Assembly: GCA_025024175.1 (NCBI GenBank) | Contig: QCXZ01000137.1 | Coordinates: 8,494,001 to 8,558,000, forward strand | Reading direction: 5' to 3' | Origin: Rhyzopertha dominica | Lineage: Eukaryota; Arthropoda; Insecta; Coleoptera; Bostrichidae | DNA: 64,000 nt | In this document: in pieces, positions 23,840 to 36,800 of the stretch | How the letters are laid out: every line of letters starts with the position of its first letter | Position numbering within the stretch: position 1 is the stretch's first letter | Notes under the pieces: model-generated | Databases searched by the model: none | The model's input: the letters and a program-made list of their open reading frames with translations, nothing else | Told to the model about the DNA's origin: nothing | Program-made: the position numbers and the translations under genes

Positions 23840-25162
23840 CGAGGCATGTTTTTTAAGTAAGTACCGTTTTGCGATTCCGCCGCCGCAGCGCTACGGTCGG
23901 CGTTCCGCGCATGCGCGCTGGTTACCTACATCTCTTGTCTACGCACTGACGCCATTACAGTTTGATTTTTCATTGTATACGTTGTTTACTGAGTGTTTAA
24001 GATGCCTCCGACAATCGTGAGTCCCGCCGATTGTGAAGTACGGGCTGTTATACGATTTCTTAGTGCTAAAGGCGTAAAACCGATCGATATTCATCGTGAG
24101 ATCTGTGAAGTTTACGGACAAAACATTATGAGTGATGGAATGGTAAGGAAATGGATGAGGGCATTTAAAGATGGCCGCACAAATGTGCATGATGAAGAAC
24201 GGAGTGGGCGTCCTTCGGTCGTTAATGAAGATTTGGTGCAGAAAGTGAACGAAAATGTGAGAGAAAACAGACGCTTTACAATTTCATCATTGTGCGACTG
24301 CTTTCCTCAATATTCTCGTAGTGTTTTGTATCGCATTGTGACCGAGAACTTGAATTACTGGAAATTGTGTTCACGTTGGGTTCCGAAAATGTTGACGGAT
24401 TTGCACAAAACCCAACGTTTAGGCAGTGCATTGACTTTCCTTGAGCGGTACCACAATGAAGGTAAAGATTTTTTTAGACCAAATTGTTACTGGTGACGAA
24501 ACATGGGTGGCCTACGTCACACCAGAATCGAAACAACAATCCATGGAATGGCGACATTCATCATCACCCAAAAAGTGAAGTTTAAGCAAACAATTTCTGC
24601 CCGGAAAATGATGTGCACAGTTTTTTGGGTCAGAAAAGGAGTATTGCTAATGGAGTTTCTGCCTCGTAATGAGACAATCAATGCAGCGTCTTATTGTAAG
24701 ACATTGAACAATCTGCGTCCAGAACAAAAGACGTGGCAAGTTGAGTAAGGGTATCGTTTTGCTGCATGACAATACCCGTCCACATGTGGCTAATCGGACC
24801 AAAGATCTCATCAAATCTTTTAAATGGGAAACTCTAGATCATCCTCCATACAGCCCTGATCTGGCGCCCAGCGACTACCATTTGTTCCTGCACTTGAACA
24901 AACACCTGGGTGGTCAGTGTCTTCAAGACGATAACGAAGTCGAAACATTAGTGATACAGTGGTTAACAAGTCAGGCGGCAGAATTTTATAAGGAGGGTAT
25001 TCAAAAANTGGTGCCACGTTATGACAAGTGCCTCAATATTCACAGAAATTATGTAGAAAAGTAGATTAAGGTACAGGCTTTCATGTAAGATAAAATTATT
25101 GCCATATCTTTGCACGTCTTTTTTTAATTCCAAAACGGTACTTACTTAAAAAACATGCCTCG
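23840..25162 (+). mobile_element. mariner transposon with perfect 32-bp terminal inverted repeats
   Basis: The ends begin CGAGGCATGTTTTTTAAG and are identical inverted repeats (23840-23871 and 25131-25162). TA is duplicated on both sides (23838-23839, 25163-25164). Length 1323 bp is usual for mariner. The single gene inside encodes a frameshifted transposase. Identical ends with a broken gene suggest a fairly recent insertion, either of an already defective copy or followed by quick decay. Confidence 0.93.
24002..25064 (+). pseudogene. mariner transposase, frameshifted
   Basis: The N-terminal part (24002-24468) has the paired helix-turn-helix region, with RFLSAKGVKPIDIHREI and DGRTNVHDEERSGRPS. 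The catalytic D,D34D triad is visible: TGDETW at about 24490, HDNTRPH at about 24769 and YSPDLAPSDYHLF at about 24850, with 34 residues between the second and third Asp. At least three frameshifts are present, in the T-run near 24470, the A-run near 24575 and near 24715. One N lies near 25010. Final stop at 25062-25064. Not functional as sequenced. Confidence 0.92.
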
Positions 25163-25164
25163 TA

Positions 25165-26858
25165 CATTTTATTACTCATTTCCTGTACCAAAATGGTTAA
25201 AATATATTTTTGTTGGTTTTTGAAAATCTTGATGAAATCAGATGCCATCTTTGTAATTTGCGTGAAATGCGATGAAATTCAATAAAATCTATTGAAATCA
25301 AATGTAATAGGAAATCTGTGGAGCACTATTTCTGCCAGTGGATTACCCCTTCGCCCATTCGAACAGGTAGCTTCTTATCCCCCCCCCACGTAAGCTGAAA
25401 CAACTGAAAGGTAAAGTAACTATTCGTCATTGAACTTAATAAATAATATCTTTTGAAAGCGAATGCGGGCGCCACAACAATGTACATGCTCATTATGCGG
25501 TTATTTACGATAATGTATGGAATTGTAGGACTTGATCGTGGCGGGGCTTTTCCAAGAACATGTCCAAACNTGCGGTCTACAACCTTACGAAGCTTTTTCT
25601 CGGTAAAGGCTGCAAATTAAGTGAATTACAGCTTACTCACCCGCACAAGTCATGTTATGAGTGAATCTTGGCGATTTCCCTTGCTTGTATAAAATTCATA
25701 TCTTTTAGAGTGAATAAATAAATATTCCAGGTTTAACAAGATTCTAGAATAATTTCGTACGTAGAAAACAATATGGACTAACCCAGTACAGTGCCTAGAT
25801 AAACTAAAAATATTCAATAATTCAAGTAAAAAAGTGTGTTTTATCAAAAACTCTCGAAAAAATACATGTTAACAGTGGCAAATTACTTTCTACCTTCAAA
25901 CCAGATCAGTATATACTGGATAAACCTTACTAGGCTTACAATAACGGATCGACATTTGTCAAAGCCATTCTGACAAAATTTGCAATTTTTCACTAAACAG
26001 AATAGATATTTAACTATCTGAAATTCTTAAGCCATCACCTTTTTGGAAATCCTGACAGTAATCGTTTTTATTTGACCACTAACTAATCCCTACTAAATCG
26101 TAAGAAAAAGGTGCATTAGTTTAATTCTCAAAGCATGTTAAATCAGAAAATGGCAATGGTACAGAAAAGGATGAAAAATTTAGTTAGTATGTTACCTACA
26201 AGGGAAACCTTTCTGAATGAATAACAAGTCTTGGCTTTTTAGATCAATATGATCGATTTAGAGATAATGTCTGGTAGTGATATAGTACACGTGGACACAA
26301 TATTGACTTTTTCTGAACAACTTGGATCATACACGTAAGAAACTAACAAGAGTTTAGGGTTGTAACTGTTTAATGTCCTACATTCAATGAACTTCCTAAA
26401 TGTCACTGTATATTATTGACATATACATTGTGCAGTGGATAGCTGCCAGATTGTTTAGAAAATTTTAGGTTCAACTTTACAAGAATTGAATTAGATATTT
26501 ATACTGATCGTTCAGTACTGAAGTTGGAATTTCTATCAGTATTTAAACAAGTATTATAAGCTATAACAAATAAGAGATGATTTACGACATACATTAAAAG
26601 CAGTTATATTTTATGCACCATTTTTAAACCGTGGATATATTATATATGTTTTTATAACGAATAACACGAGAAGACCTTCTTGTCTGCTATTTAGACAAGA
26701 AGCAATTGAAAAAGATATTAATATAACGCAAGTGCAATGCAACAAAAACTGTATGCACTTTTTAACCTAAAATCTTCATTCCTGTTTTAATATACCTTTT
26801 TTAACTTTTTCGTTTCATTGAATTAAAAAAGAGCCTATTTTAATTTCTTCACAGTATG
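25165..26858. other. Intergenic, low information
   Basis: At 25217-25320 there is a loose repetition of about 11-base units around GATGAAAT / GAAATC. A C-tract of about nine bases begins at 25380. One N at 25570. No gene seen. Confidence 0.4.
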
Positions 26859-26969
26859 CTGATAACTGTATTGGGTTAGGCTTTCACGACCAGCATTCAA
26901 ATGATTGCATCTTCCGGGCTGGGTGGCAGCAGCCGATATCTCCTTCTTCTTCTTCTTCTGCTGTCTGCA

Positions 26970-27004
26970 GACGTTTCGCCTATTACTGTGCCAGGCATCT
27001 TCAG
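26970..27004 (-). ncRNA. Hammerhead-like motif with intact CUGAAGA and GAAA
   Basis: On the - strand: CTGAAGA, one extra T, stem II GCCT/AGGC, then GAAACGTC. Core nucleotides CUGANGA and GAAA and a GUC cleavage triplet are present. The ACGU between them could only form stem III in a dimer. The extra base between the core and stem II is unusual. Confidence 0.5.
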
Positions 27005-27081
27005 TGGCGAGCTAGTGATCGCGGACGTAGACTGTTAACGTGTTCATCGCAATGTCTACGTCTAGTACCACGAGCTCACCA

Positions 27082-27116
27082 CTGAAGAAGCCTGCCAAAT
27101 TACAGAGCGAAACGTC
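27082..27116 (+). ncRNA. Hammerhead-like motif, + strand partner
   Basis: CTGAAGA, one extra A, a stem (GC-CTG against CAG-A-GC with a bulged A), then GAAACGTC. It faces the - strand motif at 26970-27004 in the same inverted unit. Confidence 0.45.
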
Positions 27117-27759
27117 TGGAAAGAGAAGAAGAAGACTAAACTACGGTCATCCAGCCCGGAAGATACACATCATCAAACTGATAACTGTTAAAATGTATAC
27201 AAAAATATTGCAATATTTAGAGAAACATAAATTTTGGGTATCAACAGAAGCAGCAGCAACAACAAAATGTTGAATACCTTCCTGTCCAAACAGTCGTTTA
27301 CTTAATTCATTAAAAAAAAGACCAAACACTCTTATCTGTTGTTTGTTTATAAGTAAACTTTCCTTCAGTGAACATCTACTTAGTATAGGTATCTCCTTCT
27401 TCAGTCGTAACGAGAATCAAGAATGTCAATGGCAAATTTTCAATGTATTATGTGAATGTCAAATTCTAGAAACAAACCCACACGCACTGCATTTCCTCTT
27501 CCGTCACCGGTTCGCACGTTTGACGCTTCAAATTTCCTGCCTGGCATCATCGGAAATTTTCGGAAAACTTCAGCACCGACGACCGCTCGTGTTTACTAGG
27601 CGATTATCAATAATAAAACGATTAAGATGATCTAACAAAAAAAGATGATTTGATTAGCAGGTCGAATCCACGTTTCCCTATAAAAACTAGCACCTGACAT
27701 TTTGACTGGTCAGTTGGCGGCGAAACGCTATAATGTTTACGGCTAGTTATCATTCCTAA

Positions 27760-27825
27760 TGACGTCATTGCGATCGGTTTCCTAATACCGCATATAAATT
27801 CCCTTCCGCTCAAGAAGAGGACAGT
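27760..27825 (+). promoter_or_regulatory. Core promoter of gene 3 (TATA, Inr, CRE)
   Basis: TATAAA at 27793-27798 is followed about 30 bases later by ACAGT at 27821-27825, an insect initiator-like start, and by the ATG at 27866. A full palindromic CRE/CREB-type TGACGTCA lies at 27760-27767. The spacing supports both the promoter and the choice of exon 1. Factor binding is inferred. Confidence 0.55.
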
Positions 27826-27865
27826 GCCTCGCCGGTTTCAGTATTGCGGCTGGATTGTTGGTGAC

Positions 27866-30800
27866 ATGTGCGTAGTTTTGAGTTACTCGTGGTGGATAGT
27901 ATTATTTTTAGTACCAGGTAGGAATTGATTTGATTTATTCTTCTACGTCTCTTAGAGCCAAAAATTTCCCACAATTCATAAAACAGTGACTTCATGTTAA
28001 AAAAAGCTGTTTTACATATCTTGAAATCAAGATATATGGATCGTGGTCGCTTACACATTTAGCGGTATCTTTTAAAGTTAAATCGTCAAACTTTTCCAAG
28101 AAACTCATTCATACAAACTGTTTTGGGTTTTGGGTTTAACTCAGAGGTTATCATTTCTAGTAGCGTAAGATGAACTCATCTTTTAATTACTAGCGGGTAG
28201 TAAAGAAATTCGTACAACTGCACGTCAATATAAACAACGGCTATGACTTTTGCGAAGTAACAACATCAACAAAAATATTTAAAAAGTCTAAAGTAGCAGA
28301 AGCAATTCAGCTGGAATACACCCATAAGTGGTACACGTCCAATTAGACAAGAAACTTCGTGATATTCTTTAAATTAAGTTCAATATAGGAACTGCAGTTT
28401 TGTGCGTGTTATAAAATATTATCACTAGCAGTGTAAGTGCACGCAGTGACAAAACAGCTAGAATTTTTGATAAATTTCATTTTCAGATTAATTAAAAAAT
28501 ATTTTATACATAAAAGTATGTCATAGATAAAAACGAAATAATCGTTGTATTGAATTATACAGTTTATTACAAACTGATAGCATTTGTTACTCTCCCCAAT
28601 ATTATTAACAATTTTTTATCTATCATGATCACAAATGACAGTGGAAAAGATTGCTTTTAACGTTTAAAATCGAATAGAATTAAAAATGAAGTGCAAAGTC
28701 CTATGGTTTAGGAAAGACTGCACTGCTTGTCCCTAATGTGCATATAATATGATCTTCAAAACAATAATAAAAAAAAAATAAAAACTAATTTGTGGATGAA
28801 AAGTGAACAAAAAACTATGTGTAAGTTTAATTGAATGTTTAATAAGTTTCTATTTGATTTTCCAGCAGTTTTTAAAATATGTGTCCTCCGTATGCTGTCG
28901 CTTGCTTACTTAAAAAAAAACCCATGAAAATGGTCCTGTACTATAATAATTATAATTTAAATTACNAGTTCAAAGAAAATTCTNCTTGCACAAAGGGTGT
29001 TCCTACAGTCTATCAAACAAGAGAATATAAAACATTCTAAGGAGTAANAGTTATCTTTACACGCAACGTCATGCTAANGTTTGAAACAAAATACATATTT
29101 TCCTTGACGTTTCTAAGGCAAATCGCAGAAAATAACCATAGTGCTCTTAAGATGATATTTCTGATATAAAATATTATTAGGACGTTAGAATGTTCGGTAA
29201 AAGCTTTAATAGTAACTATTTTATAGTAAGCTTAGGCTTTCCTTTAATTTTCAATGGAAATAAGTATCGGTACATTGCATAGTAATTTTACTGTGTTAAG
29301 TGTGCCCTTATTTTCGGTACTTAGTATCAAAACATTGCAAACCTTCATTTGGGACACTAAAACATTATCCTAGGTATGTACAAAAATATAAGTACAAATA
29401 TGTGCGCTTGAATTTTTGATATCCAAGGAATACAAAAGAGGTGAAAAGAAACTGTAAAGCGAGTTTGACCATTACTTTAATTGTAATAATTAGCAATTCT
29501 ACAGAAAGAAACAAATTTTAAAAAACGGTTCCTTTAGAAATTGTACAATTTGTTCAAATTTTGGTCTTATCTACTACTTCCTAACGTTAATTCTGTCTAG
29601 CCTATACTTATCGCATTTTAATTTTGAAATTGTCGATTACGCAAATAGTCATAAGAATTTAATATGGCTATGTTGTCATAACTCGGACGCTATCTATCGT
29701 CTCTATTGCATTTGTAAGTACTTTTTACATAATTTTTGTCGTCCTTTTTCATTTAACTTTATATTAAATACTCGTATCTATTATGTCCTCGTAAAGCGGG
29801 TATAATGATGTGCAAAATCTTGGCATAAAGATATAATGTGTTTTATTTTCAATAGACAGGTAACTGAACTGTGTTTTCATCTTGGTATCATCTACGGTAT
29901 TTCTCAAGTTTTTATGAAAAAAAGGTTTCTATGTGAAATAGTTTATCAATCTAGTTTTGAAATTTTGGTTATTGTTGGCCTTAAAAACCTCAAATAAACC
30001 TCAGATATAGAGTTTAGGATGATTACAAAAAATTGTTAGTATTTGAGCGTTTCAAAGTCAACTGTAATTTTTCCAATAACATTGTCCAATATTTTTATCT
30101 CGCAATTTGAGCGATACAGCGGCCTACCAATAAGTAAAAGAAGAAACTGAAGATTCCATTAAAAGAGAAAGGCAATTATGAATTCGGTGCCAAGTTTTAG
30201 TATCATACTTTACGTTTGTTAATTTTTTTAAACAAGGTAAAATGAGTTTGAAAAATCTAACATAATTTGCAAGGCGATATAAAAAATGAAGGAAATCATT
30301 TACGTTAAAGTTTTTTGTCTAAACAATCCTTAAGCAGACAGACAGACAGACTAAGGAAAAAGTACGAATAGAAACTTAAATAAGCTCTTATAAAAAATTA
30401 TTAAAAGCAGGTACCTAACGAAAAATACTGGGATGTGATGAAAATTTGAAGACCGTTAAGAAGCCTTAATATGTTGAATGAGCCAATACCCATATTTACC
30501 TGAATCAAAAGTATTGGTCTGCGGTGCTATGCGAAATACAAGAAGAAAACAATAAAAGCAAGAACCCCGCAAAATGCTGTAATATAAAAGGTACTAAGTT
30601 CACAAATTGGGTTCAGTACACTGCTGCTTTTCTTTAATTCCAGTTATTTAAAACTCACACAGTATGCTTTCCGGAGTAACCGTTCATGCAAATAATAGTA
30701 TGTACTTTCAAAATAGCTTTTTTATTAGGAAGTATATTTGATCTGAAACTTGTTTCTGACCAACGACACTTTTGAATGGAACGCCACCAACAATTTACAC

Positions 30801-33800
30801 ACAACACCAGCTAATGAATACAATACGAATAGAAGCACGTTACGCAGACAGCCGTAACAATGACGTCGCGTGTGATTCCAATTACGTTTATAAACACTAG
30901 CGTCTTACGCGGAAATCCACAGGAGTCTTTGACTGGAGAACGAAATGACCTTGATTGAAAAGCTGCGTCTTTCATTCGTGTCACCATCAGGTTCTTGGTC
31001 CACTGATTCAACAATAGACAGATTCCTCGTAATAAGTTTACACAGAAATAGCCAAAAGCCTTCTGCGAAACGGCACACGATGTATTTTAGAAGTTGCAGA
31101 CGTCGCAGAAGTGATTTCTTTTAAAGGAGACTTTTCTGCGTAATTGTGAAACCAGACTGTGACGAATTTTTAGAATGCCTTTGTATTTGTAAAATAAAAA
31201 GGTGGAATATTTTGGTATTCAGAACGTCTGCAGTTACCACTGTTAATGACATATTTATATATGTTACACATCGCATTCTTTCTACTTCGTGATTTTAGAA
31301 TATGTGGATACATAGGTCTATGCCATAAAAATATTTAATTCAAAATGACAGCCATTGCTAGTTACACATTTACAGCATTTTTATACTAACTGAATCCATC
31401 GATCGGATCGAGCTAACTATGATGAATAAGCAGTGCCTCTACTTTTCTCGGTGAATTTGTCATCAAGGAAAATCACCTTGTGTTGCCTCTTTTGAATTTT
31501 GAATGGAATGAATTTGTCGAATTTTCCAGGCTGTCATACCATGGTCTTCACTATTGTAGCGCAGATATTTTGCCATTTGTAACTGGTAGCATGTTCAGTG
31601 CTTCAGGCAATTATTAGGAATGGCCTGAAAGAGTCATAATTATTAGTCCGGTCAAATAATAGCTTTGCTAAACAATATGCATGGGCAACGATTTTATTTT
31701 GTCATTTCATTGGAGGGTGGTGAATATAAAACTCAGTTTTCAGGACTACAACTCTGCCAAATGGGCCAACATTTTGAAAACAAGACCAAATAGGTTTTTT
31801 TTAGTGATATCTTGGTAAATATTATCATAGCGAACATTTTTGATACTTTTTATTTGTAGACAAAGAAACGGTCAGTAGCTCTCACTAAGGACATTTTTAA
31901 GTAAAGTTAGCGCTTCATAGAAATATCTTTGATATGTATTCTTCAATTTTCAATTTTACAAAAAAATTACGCTTGACCTTTTTTGTAGACCACGCTTTAG
32001 CGAGTCATTCGTACATTTAACGTTTTCAGTTAATTATCATTCATTCTGAGGATTCCACAGCATTATAAACAAAGTACTAACAGTAATTTTAATTCAATAT
32101 CTCTATATACCTACTAATAGATGACAGAGTTTATAAAACAAGATCGCGTGCAATACACATTACTTGAATATTGCCCTTCTTAGATTGTACAGCGCATGAA
32201 TGTTGAATTATTTCTTTAAATATTTGCCAGTAGATTTTTCTCAGGGCAGGAAGCCCAATGTTTTATATGATCTAGCTCTTTGTCCTCATAGTTAAGGTTT
32301 TTTCATAATAATACATTCAATTGCAAGTAAAATTGATTGATGCATTGCACGAATTGAGAGGAATATTTCCCTGTTACAAGCTTAGAAATGCAAGTGGGCT
32401 AATGCAAGAGCTAATTTAATTTAAAAAAAAATTTAAAAATATTTAAAGAAGCTTCAATGAGAACCTTGCATGGATTTTTCAACTTTTAGCACGTGCAATT
32501 TGTTTACTTATAACTAACTGTAATTTAATAATAATGATATAAAAATATGATAATAGCAAAGACAAAAATGTTGCACCACCTCTAATGTGAAAAAGCTGGT
32601 CTAAATTTCACCTCCTCTGTTTTCTAGGTGTACGAATTTTTATTTAAAACCTAGTTATTTTTAAGATTCTAATGTAAATAATCAAAAATATATAAATATT
32701 CATGCCCTGAGAAGCAACATTTGAATAATGTATTTTGTGTTCTTTTTTCTCCTTTGAACTCACGTATCTCCTGGCTAACATACAAAATATATTGAACTGA
32801 AACTACCGTTTTCCTTTTACGGCTTTTAGGTTATTTATTACCAACTAACTAAACGTACGTACGACTAGGGGTTGCTGAAACATTGTAATAAAACCGTTCG
32901 CACACTAATTTCAAGATAATGGCTAAATGGGATTGCAATTCCGGAAACTGAGTATTGTGTACTTATAAATGAACCCCCAACATATTACTAAATCACTGCC
33001 TATTATAATAGAATGTTGTGCTAGCCCCATTTTTCCGGCTTAATTGACTGGTAGTAGAAGTATGGTCTTTGATCTGGTAGTCAATAATAAAATTACGGGG
33101 CTAATATGTTAGATTATGTTCTAATATAACAAACAATGTGCCAAAACGTGAGCTTAAGATCTGCAAAGTTATGGAAATCTTATTAAGCTAATGGCAAAGA
33201 AAATCAGTAGGAATTGATGACATTTGCTAAATTTGGGTTCCAATGGTCAAGGGAAAGCTTAAAAGATATAATTTTTAGAATAGGATTCTCAAAATATGAG
33301 AATAACCACTTATGAAGATTCATTTCTGTGACATGTTTAATTGTTGTGCAAGTTGTTGATTGTTATTTTCGTCCAGTTCGGCGTCTTCAAAACTTTTTCA
33401 ATAGTCTCCTGTGTCCCTCGTTTCTCTCATCAAAACCTCTACTTTTGAATCTATCGAACCACTAGCACTAGCACTATGATTTACCAACAGCATGATTCCC
33501 GTAAGCTTCTAAAAGCATTCGACTGAATTCTGCTGCAGTTTTCTTTAAATGGTAACAAACAACCAAAGCTGTCCGCATATTGTGGTTCAAAAGCTGAAGA
33601 ATCTACATATTCAACACGAACATGCATGAAACTTTAATTTTTTGAATTAGGTATTGTCGGCAGATGCCAAACAATAAAATAACGTTAATGTCTTAGTTTG
33701 GCTGTACACTTATCTACAATTGTAACCATACCATCATAGGTATAAACATGGTGTTTAAATACGTGACATAGTATGGCTTTCAGTGGCTCTGGAAATTAGT

Positions 33801-36800
33801 TAATAAGCCTAAATCTGAAACTATTTATTTCAGTTTTATCGCATAGGAAAAATAACTGCGTGCCCTTACCAGAATGTCAGTCTGCCGTAGATATGTTGCT
33901 GAGCAAGCCATTAGACCCTTTTACATTAAAAATGCTGCAAATATCCCAGTGTGGAAGGACTGAAGAATACATCAAGGTTAGATGTGAAGAGATTGAAATT
34001 CCTTGCAAGACACCAAGCAATCGGAACGGTAAGATAACAAAGAAATTTCTATTTAGTTATTTTTTGTTTAACTCATATATTGTACATCCCTGGATAGATG
34101 TAACAAGAGGTAAGTATAATAGACAAAAATAATCAGTTTTGGAATAGCATTCCTACTGCTTGTAAGTGTACAGAATTTGAGCCGATTCTGTGCTATATAG
34201 GGTGTTTTATAAACATCAAAAGTGCAAATATACCACCAGTCATATACTTTATTTTTAGGATATCAAAAATCTACTAAAAATTATTTGGATTACCTGTTTA
34301 CACCCCCATATCACGTTTCAATTATTTTTCGAAATTTTATATTATTTACTTTATTTTTAATTTGTTTTTATTATTGACATTGCTGTCCAATATTGTCAGT
34401 GCTATTTATTGTATAAAATTGGTTGAGAACTGTCACTTACCAGTCATGAAAACTGAAAAAAGAAATGGCACATTCCATAAAAAATATATTGTGTATTGGT
34501 GAAAACTTGCTAATATAAGAATCTAATAAGGTTGTTAATATCAACCTTCCAAACGCTGTCTGTCGAGTATTGGTACTGGTAGCGTAGTTAAAATCAAAAG
34601 AAAAGATAGAAGAATATGATGCAAACGGTGTTGGAACTATAACAGTTCGTGGAGAGATCATGTATTACCAATGCTTGAGCTTACCAAAATATACCGAAGA
34701 GACCAGTACAGTAGTCTCTTATATTAATGCACCAGCTTATAAAATTTGCAAGAAACTCAGTCATTTAGTGCCAGAACTGATTGATTTTAGGCCTCAATCT
34801 TCAGTAAAAGAGACCCTCAAAAATTAAAAAAAAAATCCCTCTCTAGTAACGCAAAACTATTTTCATTTGATCACAAAAACTTATTTACTTCCATACCAAT
34901 TAGTGAAATGCAAGATGCTTTACAAAAACATATCATTTAAGCGAGCTTAAGTGACCTAGCAAAGAATGAGTTGACTATGTTATTAAACGAAGGCTTGAAT
35001 CAAAATTATTTCCTATTTAATAACAAATATTACACACAAAAGGTTTGTTTGCCTGTGGATTCCCCGCTATCTCCTTTTTTGGCTGAATTATATATGGACA
35101 ATTTTGAGACAAACATATTAAATTAAAAAAAAATGTTGGAAACGTTCACGCATGTAGACGACATTTTTTTGTATTTGAACAGGTACACTTCAAACATTAG
35201 ATCGATTTCTAAGTTATTGAAAAAAAATCAGACAATAGATTAGACTTTTTAGATCTCACCATAACCAAACATTTTATCTTAAATCCTATTCAAAAACGGA
35301 AAAATATCGGCAGTCCATCAATAAATTATATAGGGACATTAATGACAGAATTACAAAATATCTTACAAGTAAAAACAAATTTTCCATCTCCATTAATAAA
35401 TTTGCATAGTTAGTAAACAATAAAGGAAAGATAGAGAGAACTAACAAAACGCTGAGATTTTTGTGTTTGCTGTACTGTATTTTACTCAATACACAATTTG
35501 CAAAATACCAAGTGTTGTTTTTTACTAATAGTTAAAAAAATGTTTTATTTGTCTCCACCACAACGTTCAGTTTAAGTTAATAATCCGTTCAACTGTTGTA
35601 AAATTACAACCAAAATGTAACCTTAGCAATAAACTTTGCTTTACAGGAACTTGCGTTCCCATTAAGAGCTGCCCACCATACGTCAACATCCTGAAGATGT
35701 TCAACGTGAAAGACCCCCTCACCAAAAAGTATCTCCGAGAATTTCGCTGCGACAGTCCGGAAGGACACATCCACATTTGCTGCCCGGAAGTAAAGTTCGA
35801 AGTAAACGACAGGTCCTTCGTTCCGCAACCTGAGTTGGAACAATGTGGAGTGCACATGAGCGACGACAGGATAGTTGGAGGTACGGTGGCGGGAATTGAC
35901 GAATTTCCCTGGATGGCGCTTCTGGAATACAGGTCGACTAACAACAGATTAGAACCAGCTTGTGGTGGGAGCCTGATTAACAGTAGATACGTGGTGTCTG
36001 CAGCTCACTGCGTTGATACGGTCTTTTTGCAAACAGTTGGATATAGAAGATTGTAAGTACATATGTTCTAACAGAATTACAGGTCCTTCACAGAGACGGG
36101 TGTTAATTGCCAGTAATGGGATAGTGTCGCCAACAATTATTATTCTTGCAAGTATGTTGGCGTTAGAATTGAGGAAACTGAGTTTTAAAATAACAAACTA
36201 TTGAAAACTTGTTATATAAAAATTCAACAAATTTAGAATAAAATAAAACTAATACCGTTGTTTACCACATCTATTCCCAGGCCATGAAATGCTACCATCT
36301 TAACCAATAGCCATTGTTTTGTAACATGAATAAAATATTTCCCTGCAGTAAAAGTAATAATGCAACTTCTAGCCGAGAAGTGGTGCCTTCACTATCATAA
36401 GTTAAAGGTCAATTAGATTTTTACATTTCTAATTTGTGGTATACCAATCTATAGTTCGTATATACTAATATGCAAAGGTATAAAAGAGTTCATTTTAAAA
36501 TGATATATTTGTGTACGTTTTCTTGTCTTTATTAAGCTTATTATAATTAGAAGTTATAACGCACTTTCTCTTTTTTATGCAGTTCACGCAATTCTGATGG
36601 TCGTAAGCATAGTACTGGATTGAAACGTTTGCAACTCTCGTATGGCCGAGTTAAAAACAAAAAAATAGCCAATATTCCAGGAGTTAGATAAATTAATATC
36701 ACATTATCCAAATGGACCTATCGTGACGCTACATCAGCAAAAAAAGCCATCACATTAGCAATAATAGTTTGGCAATTAGGGAAAATACTTTGTGCTTCAA

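Larger units (their letters stand above)
26870..27177. mobile_element. PLE-type terminal unit, inverted (308 bp)
   Basis: Flanked by the 11-bp direct repeat CTGATAACTGT (26859-26869 and 27178-27188). The two halves are inverted relatives: GCATCTTCCGGGCTGG at left pairs with CCAGCCCGGAAGATAC at right. Each half has a hammerhead-like motif, on - at 26970-27004 and on + at 27082-27116. A (TTC)n stretch lies at 26943-26957. It is 5' of gene 3, about 690 bp before the ATG. Confidence 0.7.

Noticed and set aside
27343..27630. 95-codon + frame upstream of gene 3
   Set aside because: No recognisable domain, no splice partner, and unlike any family I know.
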